Assembly: GCA_902793335.1 (NCBI GenBank)
Contig: CADBCZ010000014.1
Location: 1-64,000, forward strand
Length of the DNA stretch: 64,000 nucleotides
DNA from: an uncultured Lachnospiraceae bacterium
GTDB lineage: Bacteria > Bacillota > Clostridia > Lachnospirales > Lachnospiraceae
Direction: 5' to 3'
Shown piece after piece: positions 45,798-54,930 of this stretch. The translations under genes were made by a program, and so were the position numbers. Position 1 is the stretch's first letter; each line of letters begins with the position of its first letter. The notes under the pieces were generated by a model that saw only the letters and a list, made by a program, of their open reading frames with translations, had not been told where the DNA came from and ran no database searches.

Positions 45798-45848
45798 ATG
45801 CATAGACGCAGAATTTTAAGCTTAAAAATCTGCGTCTATGCATATTTT
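45793..45848. repeat. 56-bp near-perfect palindrome
   Basis: Positions 45793-45812 are a perfect inverted match to 45829-45848 (20 bp), and the central TTTTAAGCTTAAAA is itself palindromic. It could be a bidirectional terminator (A-run on one side, T-run on the other) or an operator, since it overlaps the -10 element. Confidence 0.85.
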
Positions 45849-45899
45849 TAATGTTTTTTACCTGCTATAATAACATATGCAAAATTTGGAGGTAGTAAG

Positions 45900-47210
45900 A
45901 TGTTACAAAGAGAGGTTACATCCAAAATAAAGAAATGGAAAGAAAAGCATGATCATAAATGTCTTGTTATTAGAGGAGCAAGACAGGTTGGGAAAACATT
46001 TACTGTTGAGCACTTTTGCAGGGATGAATACAGTTCTTTTGTTGAGATGAACTTTCTGGAAATGCCGTCTATGAAGAATATTTTTTCAGGAGATCTGGAT
46101 GCAAGAACAATTAAAAAGAATATATCTCTATATATTCCTGAGGCTAAGTTTATTCCTGGTGAAACATGTATTTTTATTGATGAGATACAGGAATGTCCGG
46201 AAGCTATAACTTCTTTGAAATTTCTGGCGAAAGAAAAAGATTTCGATGTGATTGCATCCGGTTCAATGTTGGGAATTGATTATAAGCGACCTACATCTTA
46301 TCCGGTCGGTTCTGTTCAGTATATAGATATGTTTTCCCTTAATTTTAGAGAATTTCTAAGATCATCCGGTGTTGGAGATGAAATAATAGAAGAGCTTAAG
46401 GAACATTTTTTGAATAGAACTTCTGTACCATGGGCGATTCACGATAAAATAATGGAATTGTTCAGGTTGTATATAATACTTGGTGGGATGCCTGAAGCAT
46501 TAAGCATATATTATAATAATAATTCTATAGCTGATGCAGACCGAAAAATTCGCGATATCCTTAATGATTATCGATATGATATAGCACATTACGCCGTAGC
46601 TGATGTAAAGATAAAAGCAGAAGAATGTTATTTTTCTCTGTCAAATCAGCTATCAAAAGATAATCATAAATTTAAATATTCAATCATTGAAAAAGGCGGG
46701 ACTGCCAGGAAATTTGGTTCTAGTATAGACTGGTTAAAGAGTGCAGATCTGATAAAATGTGTGCATAACATATCGGGATATGATATTCCGCTTGGTAATG
46801 GAGCGATAACAGATAATTTCAGGGTATATCCCACAGATATAGGATTATTGATGGGGATGTTTGATAAAAATGTTAAAGAATATATCTTACATCCTGATGA
46901 TTCGACACTTAGAGGAACTGTTAAAGGTGGAATATATGAGGCGGCGATTGCAGATATACTTATAAAAAACGGATACAAGGAGCTGTTTTTCAGAAAGAAC
47001 GAAACAGCGACATTTGAGATTGAGTTTTTAATTGAGAATCAGGATGGCGTGATTCCTATTGAGGTTAAATCCGGAAGGAGTAAATCAAAGTCGCTGGATA
47101 ATCTCTTGAAAAGAGATGAGATTCCTTATGGTTATAAGTTGATAGATGGAAATGTAGGAGTTGCCGGAAAGAAAATAACACTTCCGTTGTATATGGCTAT
47201 GTTTATATAG
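45900..47210 (+). CDS. AAA_14/DUF4143-type ATPase
   Basis: A 436-residue protein. The N-terminal ATPase has Walker A (GARQVGKT, about residues 28-35), Walker B (CIFIDEIQE) and the sensor VIASGSMLG. The C-terminal DUF4143 region ends in a PD-(D/E)XK-like motif (FEIEFLIE, then VIPIEVKSG). A clear GGAGG site is 8 nt upstream. Such proteins are common and scattered in anaerobe genomes, often near mobile DNA; their function is unsettled. It is intact, unlike its neighbours on both sides. Confidence 0.88.
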   Translation: MLQREVTSKIKKWKEKHDHKCLVIRGARQVGKTFTVEHFCRDEYSSFVEMNFLEMPSMKNIFSGDLDARTIKKNISLYIPEAKFIPGETCIFIDEIQECPEAITSLKFLAKEKDFDVIASGSMLGIDYKRPTSYPVGSVQYIDMFSLNFREFLRSSGVGDEIIEELKEHFLNRTSVPWAIHDKIMELFRLYIILGGMPEALSIYYNNNSIADADRKIRDILNDYRYDIAHYAVADVKIKAEECYFSLSNQLSKDNHKFKYSIIEKGGTARKFGSSIDWLKSADLIKCVHNISGYDIPLGNGAITDNFRVYPTDIGLLMGMFDKNVKEYILHPDDSTLRGTVKGGIYEAAIADILIKNGYKELFFRKNETATFEIEFLIENQDGVIPIEVKSGRSKSKSLDNLLKRDEIPYGYKLIDGNVGVAGKKITLPLYMAMFI

Positions 47211-47211
47211 T

Positions 47212-47241
47212 GTGTATAAGAAGTATTTTATACTTCTTATA
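47212..47241 (+). terminator. Hairpin after the AAA ATPase gene
   Basis: An AT-rich 12-bp inverted repeat (TATAAGAAGTAT / ATACTTCTTATA) immediately after the stop codon. There is no strong U-tract, so termination is uncertain. Confidence 0.5.
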
Positions 47242-47273
47242 GTATAGATAAGGATGCAGACGGTGCTGATTAT

Positions 47274-47310
47274 AATTGCCGTGATTTGGCATTGCCAAAT
47301 CATGGCAATT
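47274..47310. repeat. 37-bp palindrome upstream of a surface gene
   Basis: Positions 47274-47291 are inverted at 47293-47310 with one mismatch (TTGCC...GGCAA ends, GATTTGGCA centre). It lies just upstream of an extended -10 element, so it may be an operator. Confidence 0.75.
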
Positions 47311-47332
47311 TGTGGTTGAAGGGTGATGTAGA

Positions 47333-47341
47333 TGGTATAAT
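47333..47341 (+). promoter_or_regulatory. Extended -10 promoter
   Basis: TGG followed by a perfect TATAAT (47336-47341), with no clear -35 at normal spacing. Confidence 0.6.
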
Positions 47342-47393
47342 ATGGAATATATTTTGTTGGTCAGAACTATTTTTAAGAAAGGTGGAATGACGT

Positions 47394-49009
47394 ATGAATA
47401 TTTCAAGGGAGAAAGGATTCCATAAGATACTGTACGGACTGTTGTTTATAGCAGTATTTACGGTATTTATGAAACCGATCAGTGTTAATGCGGAAACTTA
47501 TGAGACGGATCAGACATTAACTTCTGACAGAACGGTCAATGGTGATCTTACTATAGCGAATAAGAGTATTACGATTGATCTGAACGGACACAAATTAACA
47601 GTAACAGGTAATCTGCTTCAGTGTAACGGTACAATGAAGATCAATGGGGGAACTCTTAATGTTGGAGGAGATTATCGTATCCAAAGAGTAAATACAAACA
47701 ATGAAGATGGCTATGATTGGTCAGACGGCTGCCTTATTATGAATAATACCAATGATTTAGTCATAGTAAAGGGTAGTTTTGCTACATCAAGTGATGCTAA
47801 CGGTAATAGCAGTACGCCGAATAATGTTCTTACAGCCGGAAAGATGGATGCCTTGTTATGGATAATGTTGCTGATGTTTTGAGAGTGGAAGGTAGTTTCT
47901 ACACATCAAGTGATGCAAATGGAAATAGCAATACACCTAGTAATGTTATTAGTGCCGGAACAATGGAAGTCAAAGGTGATTTTAAACAGGTAAATCACGG
48001 ATTCGATACAAAGGCATATCCTGCTGAAGGAACACACAAACTTATACTTAGCGGTACTGGTGAAGAACCACAATATATCACGTTTGATAACTATCCTAAT
48101 TCACATTTGAACAATGTAATACTTACCAGGGATTCATCTTATTATGTTTTTTCACCTGCTGATTGTTATAGTAATATATCTACAATTCAGGGAGAAAAAA
48201 GTTACATGATACTCTTTGATGCTAATGGAGGCAGTTTGAACAAGGCATATGTTCTGGTTAAAGAAGGGGATTCATATGGAACTCTGCCTGTACCTGCTAA
48301 TCCTAATGGTACATTTCTTGGATGGTTTACTGATAGAAGTGAAGGAGTGAAAGTTCAAGAGACTTATGTTCCGGAAGCTGATATAACACTATATGCACAT
48401 TGGGAAGCTAATGAATGTGAACATAAAAATACTGAAATCCGTAATAGCAAAGCCGCAACGGCAACAGAGGCAGGTTACACAGGAGATAAATATTGTAAGG
48501 ATTGTGGAGAAAAGGTTAAATCCGGAGAGACGATTCCCGCAACTAAGCCCGGGGGAACCACAACTCCTTCAACAGAAGCTCCTACAACGCAGGCACCTGC
48601 AACAGAAGCTCCTAAGACAGAGGCGCCTACAACACAGCAGCCTACTACTCAGGCTCCCGAGGATGCAACGACAATTGGTGATGACGACGATGACGAAATA
48701 GAAGTTGCTCAGGTCAAAAATGTGAAGCTTACTAATAAGAGAGTAAAACGTATATACATTTCATACAGTCCTGTTTCAGGTGCGACTGGATATGAGATTC
48801 GTTATTCAACTAAGAAATCTATGAGTGGTTCTAAGAAGATGACAGCAAAAGTAACCAAGGGCTACTTCAAAACTGCTAAGGGTAAAAAGGCAACATTTAA
48901 GAAGGGTAAGACATATTATGTTCAGGTTAGAGCATTTGTCAAAGACTCTGACGGAGACAAAGTATATGGTCCATGGTCAGTTAAGAAGTTTGTGAAAATA
49001 AAAAAGTAA
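47394..49009 (+). pseudogene. Frameshifted InlB/FN3-type surface protein
   Basis: The first part (from 47394) has a signal peptide (about 1-33, ending VNA) and a beta-solenoid-like start (TVNGDLTIANKSITIDLNGH). It breaks near 47845 and ends at 47882. A second frame, one base back, reads GCLVMDNVADVLRVEGSFYT to 49009. This matches GCLIMNNTNDLVIVKGSFAT in the first part, so an out-of-frame deletion between two repeats of about 42 codons caused the break. The 3' part still has an InlB repeat (MILFDANGG, FLGWFTD), a CKDCGEKV segment, a Pro/Thr linker and a fibronectin-like C-terminus. The product is lost unless the frame is restored. Confidence 0.8.
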
Positions 49010-49059
49010 CCTCGTTGGCTTATTGCCTACGGTTGTGAGAGTAATTAGTTGCAAAGCAA

Positions 49060-49091
49060 AAGCAGCCATGCGAATGTGCATGGCTGTTATT
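49060..49091 (+). terminator. Terminator-like hairpin
   Basis: CAGCCATGC (49063-49071) pairs with GCATGGCTG (49078-49086), followed by TTATTG. Confidence 0.6.
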
Positions 49092-49126
49092 GCGTAAAAA
49101 ACAATCAAATTTGTTTGTAAGATGAC

Positions 49127-49155
49127 TTGCGGGCAGTCATAATACATGGTAAAAT
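49127..49155 (+). promoter_or_regulatory. Promoter of ddh
   Basis: TTGCGG (49127-49132), 17 bp, TAAAAT (49150-49155). Confidence 0.6.
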
Positions 49156-49197
49156 CGAAAGCATATTGTAAACATATCATTTAGGAGGACTTAAGTA

Positions 49198-50184
49198 ATG
49201 AGTATTAGAATTGGTATTATAGGTTACGGAAACCTTGGAAGAGGAATTGAGTGTGCGATTCGCCAGAATGATGATTTAGAGCTTGCTGCAGTATTTACAA
49301 GAAGAGATCCTGCTACAGTTTCTATACTTACAGATGGTGTTGCAGTATGTAATGTTGCTGATGTTGAGAATTGGAAGGGCAAAATTGATGTAATGATTCT
49401 TTGTGGAGGAAGTGCAACAGATCTTCCTGAGCAGACACCTAAGTTTGCTAAACTTTTCAATGTAATTGACAGTTTTGATACTCACGCAAGAATTCCTGAG
49501 CACTTCGCTAACGTTGATGCTGCTGCAAAGGAAGGCGGCAATGTAGGTATTATCTCTGTTGGTTGGGATCCGGGAATGTTCTCACTTAATAGAATGTATG
49601 CAAATGCAATCTTACCTGACGGCAAGGATTATACTTTCTGGGGTAAGGGAGTAAGCCAGGGTCATTCAGATGCTATCAGAAGAATAAATGGTGTTAAGAA
49701 TGCTAAGCAGTATACAATTCCTGTAGACAGTGCCTTGGATGCAGTTCGTGCAGGAGAGAATCCTGAGCTTACTACAAGACAGAAGCATACAAGAGAGTGC
49801 TTCGTTGTACTTGAAGAAGGTGCAGATGCTGCTAAGGTTGAGGAAGAGATTAAAACAATGCCTAACTACTTCGCTGATTACGATACAACAGTTCACTTTA
49901 TAAGCGAGGAAGAGCTTTTAAGAGATCACAGCGGTATTCCTCATGGTGGATTTGTTATCCGTACAGGAAAGACAGGTTGGGATGGAGAAAACAAGCATGT
50001 TATCGAGTATAGCTTGAAGTTGGATTCTAACCCTGAGTTTACATCATCAGTACTTGTAGCATATGCAAGAGCTGCTTACAAGTTATCTAAAGAAGGTCAG
50101 AGCGGATGCAAGACTGTATTTGATATTGCGCCTGCTTATCTTTCTGCAAAAGATGGAGCTGAACTTAGAAAGAACTTGCTGTAA
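49198..50184 (+). CDS. ddh: meso-Diaminopimelate D-dehydrogenase
   Basis: A 328-residue NADP-dependent enzyme that makes meso-diaminopimelate from tetrahydrodipicolinate in one step, for lysine and peptidoglycan. The Rossmann start (RIGIIGYGNLGRGIE), CGGSATDLPEQTP, DSFDTHARIP, SVGWDPGMFSLNR, WGKGVSQGHSDAIRR and SGIPHGGFVIR are all hallmark segments. The length matches characterised enzymes of about 325 residues. A clear AGGAGG site precedes the ATG. Single-gene unit, closed by a terminator shared with mscL on the other strand. Confidence 0.97.
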   Translation: MSIRIGIIGYGNLGRGIECAIRQNDDLELAAVFTRRDPATVSILTDGVAVCNVADVENWKGKIDVMILCGGSATDLPEQTPKFAKLFNVIDSFDTHARIPEHFANVDAAAKEGGNVGIISVGWDPGMFSLNRMYANAILPDGKDYTFWGKGVSQGHSDAIRRINGVKNAKQYTIPVDSALDAVRAGENPELTTRQKHTRECFVVLEEGADAAKVEEEIKTMPNYFADYDTTVHFISEEELLRDHSGIPHGGFVIRTGKTGWDGENKHVIEYSLKLDSNPEFTSSVLVAYARAAYKLSKEGQSGCKTVFDIAPAYLSAKDGAELRKNLL

Positions 50185-50240
50185 ACGACTATGCTAAGCT
50201 CATCTTTCGCTCTGAGGGCTTAGATTCTTTTTTAGAAAAT

Positions 50241-50287
50241 AAAAACGAGTATAAGAATAATTCGAATTAATCCTTATACTCGTTTTT
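50241..50287. terminator. Bidirectional terminator between ddh and mscL
   Basis: Positions 50241-50255 pair perfectly with 50273-50287 (15 bp); the arms end in A-run and T-run, serving both convergent genes. Confidence 0.85.
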
Positions 50288-50333
50288 TATATGATAATGT
50301 TAATATTGACATTAATTATAAACAGGTTCGCCC

Positions 50334-50741
50334 TTATACCTCAGATGTACAGTGGGGACATTTTGTGGCTTTAATATCTATCTCGCTCTGGCAGTAAGGA
50401 CATTTCTTGGTTGTAGGAGCAGCTTCTTCTTCTTTTTTCTTTCCTATGCTCATAGCTTTGTTCATAGCTTTGATTACCATGAAAAGTACAAGTGCCATAA
50501 GAAGGAAATTGATGATGGCTGTGATAAGTGCGCCGAGGTTGATTTCCTGTCCCTTGATAAGAGGGATAACAAATCCTGTAACCTCAGGATTACCGATACA
50601 ACCGATGAGTGGGTTGATAACATTCTCTGTTAAAGCTGTGATTATGTTACCGAATGCAGCACCGATGATAACACCGATTGCCATGTCCATTACATTACCC
50701 TTGAGGGCAAATTCTTTGAATTCATCTAAAAATTTCTTCAT
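50334..50741 (-). CDS. mscL: Large-conductance mechanosensitive channel MscL with C-terminal zinc ribbon
   Basis: A 135-residue channel subunit. The amphipathic start ([20 protein letters not shown]) and first span ([19 protein letters not shown]), then the second span ([21 protein letters not shown]), are typical. After the cytoplasmic helix region the last 25 residues form a zinc ribbon ([20 protein letters not shown]), an addition found in some Clostridial MscL but absent from E. coli MscL. It opens on membrane tension to release solutes. Transcribed alone, with AGGAG upstream. Confidence 0.95.
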   Translation of the reverse strand: MKKFLDEFKEFALKGNVMDMAIGVIIGAAFGNIITALTENVINPLIGCIGNPEVTGFVIPLIKGQEINLGALITAIINFLLMALVLFMVIKAMNKAMSIGKKKEEEAAPTTKKCPYCQSEIDIKATKCPHCTSEV

Positions 50742-50834
50742 CAGATTATCTCCTTTGTTTGTAGAATAATTAACAATTTAATAGCTGTAATCATTATACC
50801 CTGATTCGGGAATGATACAATTGTTATTTTTACA

Positions 50835-51437
50835 TTAGAACTTGAATGTATCCTTAAGTCCTGCCCATTTCTGGTCCTTTTCACTTAAGTTGAGCTTGGT
50901 ACCATCCTTTAACTGATATCCGGAACCATCAGCACTTCCCGGATACTCACCAACAAGTTCAGGCCACTCGATACCAATCTCAGGATCATTCCATGCAAGT
51001 CCGCCTTCATCACCGGGATGATAGAAGTCTGTACATTTATAACAGAATTCGGCTACGTCTGAGAGCACAAGGAAACCGTGTGCAAAGCCCGGTGAAATGT
51101 AGAACTGTTTTTTGTTCTCCTCTGTAAGTTCAACACCATACCATTTTCCGTATGTCTTGCTGTCGCTTCGAAGGTCAACAGCTACATCAAAAACAGATCC
51201 TTTGATTACACGAACCAGCTTTCCCTGTGGAAATTCTTTTTGGAAATGAAGTCCTCTGAGAACTCCCTTGGTAGAGCATGACTGGTTATCCTGTACGAAT
51301 ACCATATCAAGACCTGCTTCGGTCATGTCATTCTGATTATATGTTTCCATGAAATATCCTCTTGAATCTCCATGTACTGTTGGCTCGATTACATAGAGTC
51401 CTTCAATCGGACAAGTTGTTACTTTTATCTGTCCCAT
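50835..51437 (-). CDS. rfbC: dTDP-4-dehydrorhamnose 3,5-epimerase
   Basis: A 200-residue RmlC-type cupin. Family motifs are EPTVHGDSRGYFMETYNQ, VQDNQSCSTKGVLRGLHFQ, GKLVRVIKGSVFDVAVDLR and SPGFAHGFLVLSD, with the catalytic His in LRGLHFQ and the Tyr in FCYKCTDFY. It is the third step of dTDP-L-rhamnose synthesis and the last gene of the rfbA-rfbB-rfbD-rfbC operon. Confidence 0.95.
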   Translation of the reverse strand: MGQIKVTTCPIEGLYVIEPTVHGDSRGYFMETYNQNDMTEAGLDMVFVQDNQSCSTKGVLRGLHFQKEFPQGKLVRVIKGSVFDVAVDLRSDSKTYGKWYGVELTEENKKQFYISPGFAHGFLVLSDVAEFCYKCTDFYHPGDEGGLAWNDPEIGIEWPELVGEYPGSADGSGYQLKDGTKLNLSEKDQKWAGLKDTFKF

Positions 51438-51516
51438 TTTATTTTTATATCCTTTCTTAAAAGCCGCTCCAATATAATGGAGCGACTTCGTTTTAATTTT
51501 TGTTTATAATAATAGA

Positions 51517-52470
51517 TTAATCAAGGTTGTCAAAATCAAGATTTTTGAGATATCTCTCTACTGCATCCTGCCAGGTTGGAAGAGGTGTGAAGCCCTGCTC
51601 AACCAACTTACTCTTGTCGAGTCTGCTATTAAATGGACGAGCAGCTTTAGATTCGCCGTATTCTTCTGTAGTAACAGGAATTACTTTGACATGTTCTTCG
51701 CTGTATTCGTCATGACCAAGTTCAACAGCTTTCGCAAATATCTCTTTGGTAAAATCATACCAGCTTATATATCCACCTTCATTGGTTGCGTGATAGTAGC
51801 CGTATTTGTCTGTCTGAATCATATCTACTAATAATCTTGCAAGATCATATGTGTATGTCGGTGTACCAATCTGGTCGTTGACCACCTTGAGCTCATTGTG
51901 ATTCTTTCCAACCTTTAACATTGTCTTTATAAAGTTCTTGCCGTTTGTTCCGAAAACCCATGCAATACGAACAATAAAGAATTTCTCAAGGTTAGATTTA
52001 ACGGCATACTCGCCCATGAGCTTGGTATTTCCATAGTGATTTAACGGTTTATAATCTGTACAATCAGGCTTCCATGGTTCTGTACCCTGGCCGTCAAATA
52101 CGTAGTCAGTAGAAATATACATCATCGGAATATTAAGCTGTGCACAAACTGTTGCAATATTTTTTGTGCCACCAAAGTTGATTCCTTTAACCATGGCGCA
52201 GTTCTCATCATCCTCTGCAGCGTCTACTGCAGTCCATGCTGCACAGTGAATTACTGCATCAGGTTGTTCAAATATGATTCGTGCTTCTACTGATTCAGCA
52301 TCTGTAAGGTCAATTGGAATATAGCGCATAGTTGTTACAGCTGTTCCATCATCTGCCCCATTGTATTCCGGTGCTATATCACTTCCGATTCCTTCCATGC
52401 TGCGTTTTGCAAGTTCGTTCATTACATCATGGCCTAACTGGCCGGCCACGCCCGTTACTAATACTTTCAT
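51517..52470 (-). CDS. rfbD: dTDP-4-dehydrorhamnose reductase
   Basis: A 317-residue RmlD-type NADPH-dependent reductase. The Rossmann start (VLVTGVAGQLGHDVMNEL), the YISTDYVFDGQGTEPW segment with the active-site Thr and Tyr, the YGNTKLMGEYAV Lys motif and the FIVRIAWVFG strand are present. The length is slightly above the usual 290-300. Fourth step of dTDP-L-rhamnose synthesis, lying 39 bp after rfbB. Confidence 0.95.
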   Translation of the reverse strand: MKVLVTGVAGQLGHDVMNELAKRSMEGIGSDIAPEYNGADDGTAVTTMRYIPIDLTDAESVEARIIFEQPDAVIHCAAWTAVDAAEDDENCAMVKGINFGGTKNIATVCAQLNIPMMYISTDYVFDGQGTEPWKPDCTDYKPLNHYGNTKLMGEYAVKSNLEKFFIVRIAWVFGTNGKNFIKTMLKVGKNHNELKVVNDQIGTPTYTYDLARLLVDMIQTDKYGYYHATNEGGYISWYDFTKEIFAKAVELGHDEYSEEHVKVIPVTTEEYGESKAARPFNSRLDKSKLVEQGFTPLPTWQDAVERYLKNLDFDNLD

Positions 52471-52509
52471 ATTGACATCCTTTCTGTGGCAAATGTCGGG
52501 TTCGACATA

Positions 52510-53529
52510 TTAACGGTTCTTATACATCTTATCGTAGTAGTCCTGATATTCTCCTGAAATGATAGTCTCCCACCACTGCTTGTTGTCGAGGTACCATTTA
52601 ATGGTCTTCTTGATACCATCTTCAAACTTTGTCTCCGGAAGCCAGCCTAATTCATTGTGAATCTTTGTAGGGTCGATAGCGTATCTCATATCGTGACCCT
52701 TACGGTCTGTAACATATGTGATAAGGCTTTCAGGCTTGCCAAGCTCCTTACAAATAATTTTAACGATGTCGATGTTCTTCATTTCGTTGTGACCACCTAC
52801 GTTATATACCTCGCCAACCTTTCCGTTGTGGATGATAAGGTCGATAGCGCGGCAGTGATCCTCAACATAGAGCCAGTCACGAACATTTTCTCCCTTGCCA
52901 TATACGGGAAGTGGCTTATCATTTAAAGCATTAGCAATCATAAGAGGGATAAGCTTCTCAGGGAAATGATAAGGGCCGTAGTTGTTAGAACAACGGCTGA
53001 TTGTTACAGGAAGACCATAGGTTCTATGATATGCAAGAACGAGAAGGTCTGCGCCTGCTTTTGATGAGCTGTAAGGGCTGCTTGTGTGGATTGGTGTCTC
53101 TTCTGTGAAGAAGAGGTCAGGTCTGTCAAGCGGAAGATCGCCATATACCTCATCGGTTGATACCTGATGATAACGCTTGATGCCGTATTTTCTACATGCA
53201 TCCATAAGAACAGCAGTACCCTTGATGTTGGTATCTAAGAATACTTCAGGGTTCTCGATTGAACGGTCAACATGACTTTCTGCAGCAAAGTTGACAACCA
53301 TATCTGGATGTTCTTCCTCGAAGAGTTTGTATACTGCTTCGCGGTCTGTGATGCTTTCCTTAACAAAACGGAAGTTAGGGTTGTCCATAACAGGCTCAAG
53401 TGTTGAGAGATTACCTGCATAGGTTAAGCAGTCAAGACAAATGATTCTATAGTCAGGATATTTGTCTAACATGTGAAATACAAAATTACTGCCGATAAAT
53501 CCGGCTCCTCCGGTTACGATAATTGTCAT
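52510..53529 (-). CDS. rfbB: dTDP-glucose 4,6-dehydratase
   Basis: A 339-residue extended short-chain dehydrogenase. TGGAGFIGSNF binds NAD, NFAAESHVDRSI is typical, and VSTDEVYGDLP plus YSSSKAGADLL hold the active-site Thr-Asp-Glu and Tyr-x3-Lys. It converts dTDP-glucose to the 4-keto-6-deoxy sugar. It is 26 bp after rfbA in the same operon. Confidence 0.97.
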   Translation of the reverse strand: MTIIVTGGAGFIGSNFVFHMLDKYPDYRIICLDCLTYAGNLSTLEPVMDNPNFRFVKESITDREAVYKLFEEEHPDMVVNFAAESHVDRSIENPEVFLDTNIKGTAVLMDACRKYGIKRYHQVSTDEVYGDLPLDRPDLFFTEETPIHTSSPYSSSKAGADLLVLAYHRTYGLPVTISRCSNNYGPYHFPEKLIPLMIANALNDKPLPVYGKGENVRDWLYVEDHCRAIDLIIHNGKVGEVYNVGGHNEMKNIDIVKIICKELGKPESLITYVTDRKGHDMRYAIDPTKIHNELGWLPETKFEDGIKKTIKWYLDNKQWWETIISGEYQDYYDKMYKNR

Positions 53530-53555
53530 AATATTTTCTCCTTTATTTCTTGTTA

Positions 53556-54458
53556 TTATTTGTCGTGAAGTATATCGACATATTTGCCGTCTAAAACATC
53601 TTTTAAGTACTGACCGTACTGGTTCTTCTTGAGAAGCTCGTACACATCCATAACATCTTCTTTGGTAATCCAGTTGTTATGGTAGGCAATCTCTTCAAGA
53701 CAAGCTATCTTTCTGTGCTGGTGCTGCTCTATAGTCTTAACAAAGTTGGTGGCTTCGACAAGGCTTTCGTGTGTTCCTGTATCAAGCCATGTGAATCCCT
53801 GACCTAAGAGCTCGACATTTAATGTGCCATTCTCAAGATATATTCTGTTCAAATCTGTTATTTCCAATTCGCCTCTAGCACTTGGTTTTAAGTTCTTGGC
53901 ATATTCAACAACCTTATTATCGTAGAAATATAATCCTGTTACACAGTAGTTGCTCTTTGGCTGTGCAGGTTTTTCTTCTATAGAAATGGCTTTTCCCTCA
54001 TCGTTGAATTCTACGATACCGAAACGTTCGGGATCATCAACGTAGTAGCCAAATACTGTAGCGCCAAGACCGTTTTCGGCATTTTCTACGGCTGCTTTAA
54101 GACGTTTCTTAAGACCATGACCTGCAAAGATATTGTCGCCAAGTACCATGGCAACTGTATCATCCCCAATGAATTTCTCACCTATTATAAATGCCTGAGC
54201 AAGTCCGTCCGGACTAGGCTGCACTTCATACGAAAGAGTAACTCCGAACTGATGTCCGTCGCCAAGAAGTTCTTTGAAACGAGGTGTATCCTGTGGAGTT
54301 GATATGATAAGAATATCTCTGATTCCGGCGTTCATAAGAACTGACATAGGATAATAGATCATCGGTTTGTCATAGATTGGTAACAACTGCTTGGAAGTTA
54401 CCATTGTCAGCGGATACAGCCGTGTACCTGATCCACCGGCTAAAATAATTCCCTTCAT
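53556..54458 (-). CDS. rfbA: Glucose-1-phosphate thymidylyltransferase
   Basis: A 300-residue Rml[17 protein letters not shown] is the nucleotide-binding signature, followed by [28 protein letters not shown]-type Asp and [13 protein letters not shown]. It makes dTDP-glucose from glucose-1-phosphate and dTTP, the first and feedback-regulated step of the rhamnose pathway. It is the first gene of the operon, preceded by AGGAGG and by a promoter at 54557-54587. Confidence 0.97.
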   Translation of the reverse strand: MKGIILAGGSGTRLYPLTMVTSKQLLPIYDKPMIYYPMSVLMNAGIRDILIISTPQDTPRFKELLGDGHQFGVTLSYEVQPSPDGLAQAFIIGEKFIGDDTVAMVLGDNIFAGHGLKKRLKAAVENAENGLGATVFGYYVDDPERFGIVEFNDEGKAISIEEKPAQPKSNYCVTGLYFYDNKVVEYAKNLKPSARGELEITDLNRIYLENGTLNVELLGQGFTWLDTGTHESLVEATNFVKTIEQHQHRKIACLEEIAYHNNWITKEDVMDVYELLKKNQYGQYLKDVLDGKYVDILHDK

Positions 54459-54556
54459 TATTATACCTCCTGGTTTAAATGTGTGCGGTACGATATTGTT
54501 ACTGTATACTTCTATTTTTGCCTAAACGTACCTTTATTATAAAGTTCATGAAAAAG

Positions 54557-54587
54557 ATTATAATGGGTGACGTTACGTCATGTGCAA
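54557..54587 (-). promoter_or_regulatory. rfb operon promoter with long spacer
   Basis: On the minus strand, TTGCAC (54587-54582) and a perfect TATAAT (54562-54557) are 19 bp apart, longer than the usual 17. A palindrome fills the spacer. Such spacing is typical of MerR-family-activated promoters; that link is inferred. Confidence 0.55.
54568..54580. promoter_or_regulatory. 13-bp palindromic operator candidate
   Basis: TGACGTTACGTCA is a perfect dyad placed between the -35 and -10 of the rfb promoter. Confidence 0.55.
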
Positions 54588-54691
54588 GCGTTTTTTCATC
54601 TTTGACAAATGTAACAAATATGATTGGTAAAAATAGACATGGAAACTCGTAGTGCAAAATTAGTTTTTGGTAACATTTTCGTAATATTTGC

Positions 54692-54720
54692 TTGTCATAG
54701 CTTGATAAGTGTGTTAATAT
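54692..54720 (+). promoter_or_regulatory. Promoter of the large Ig-like surface protein
   Basis: TTGTCA (54692-54697), 17 bp, TAATAT (54715-54720). The leader would be about 200 nt and AT-rich. I see no known riboswitch in it. Confidence 0.55.
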
Positions 54721-54930
54721 GGGATTTGTACCAATTTGTGACAATGATTTTGTAATGTTTGTCGGAAGTTGTTTGTTAATATTTTACAATGGATGGTTTT
54801 TGATCAATAATATTGGTAATAATGGTCAGAAATGTTGTTGGAAAATATTACAAATGAACAGAAAGCTAAACATTAGCTGAGTCATTGAAGAAGAAAAAAG
54901 AGAATCTAATTTTAAGGAGGATGAAATGGT

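Noticed and set aside
54499-54744. 81-codon minus-strand frame upstream of rfbA
   Set aside because: It overlaps the divergent promoters, lacks a ribosome site and has no recognisable features.
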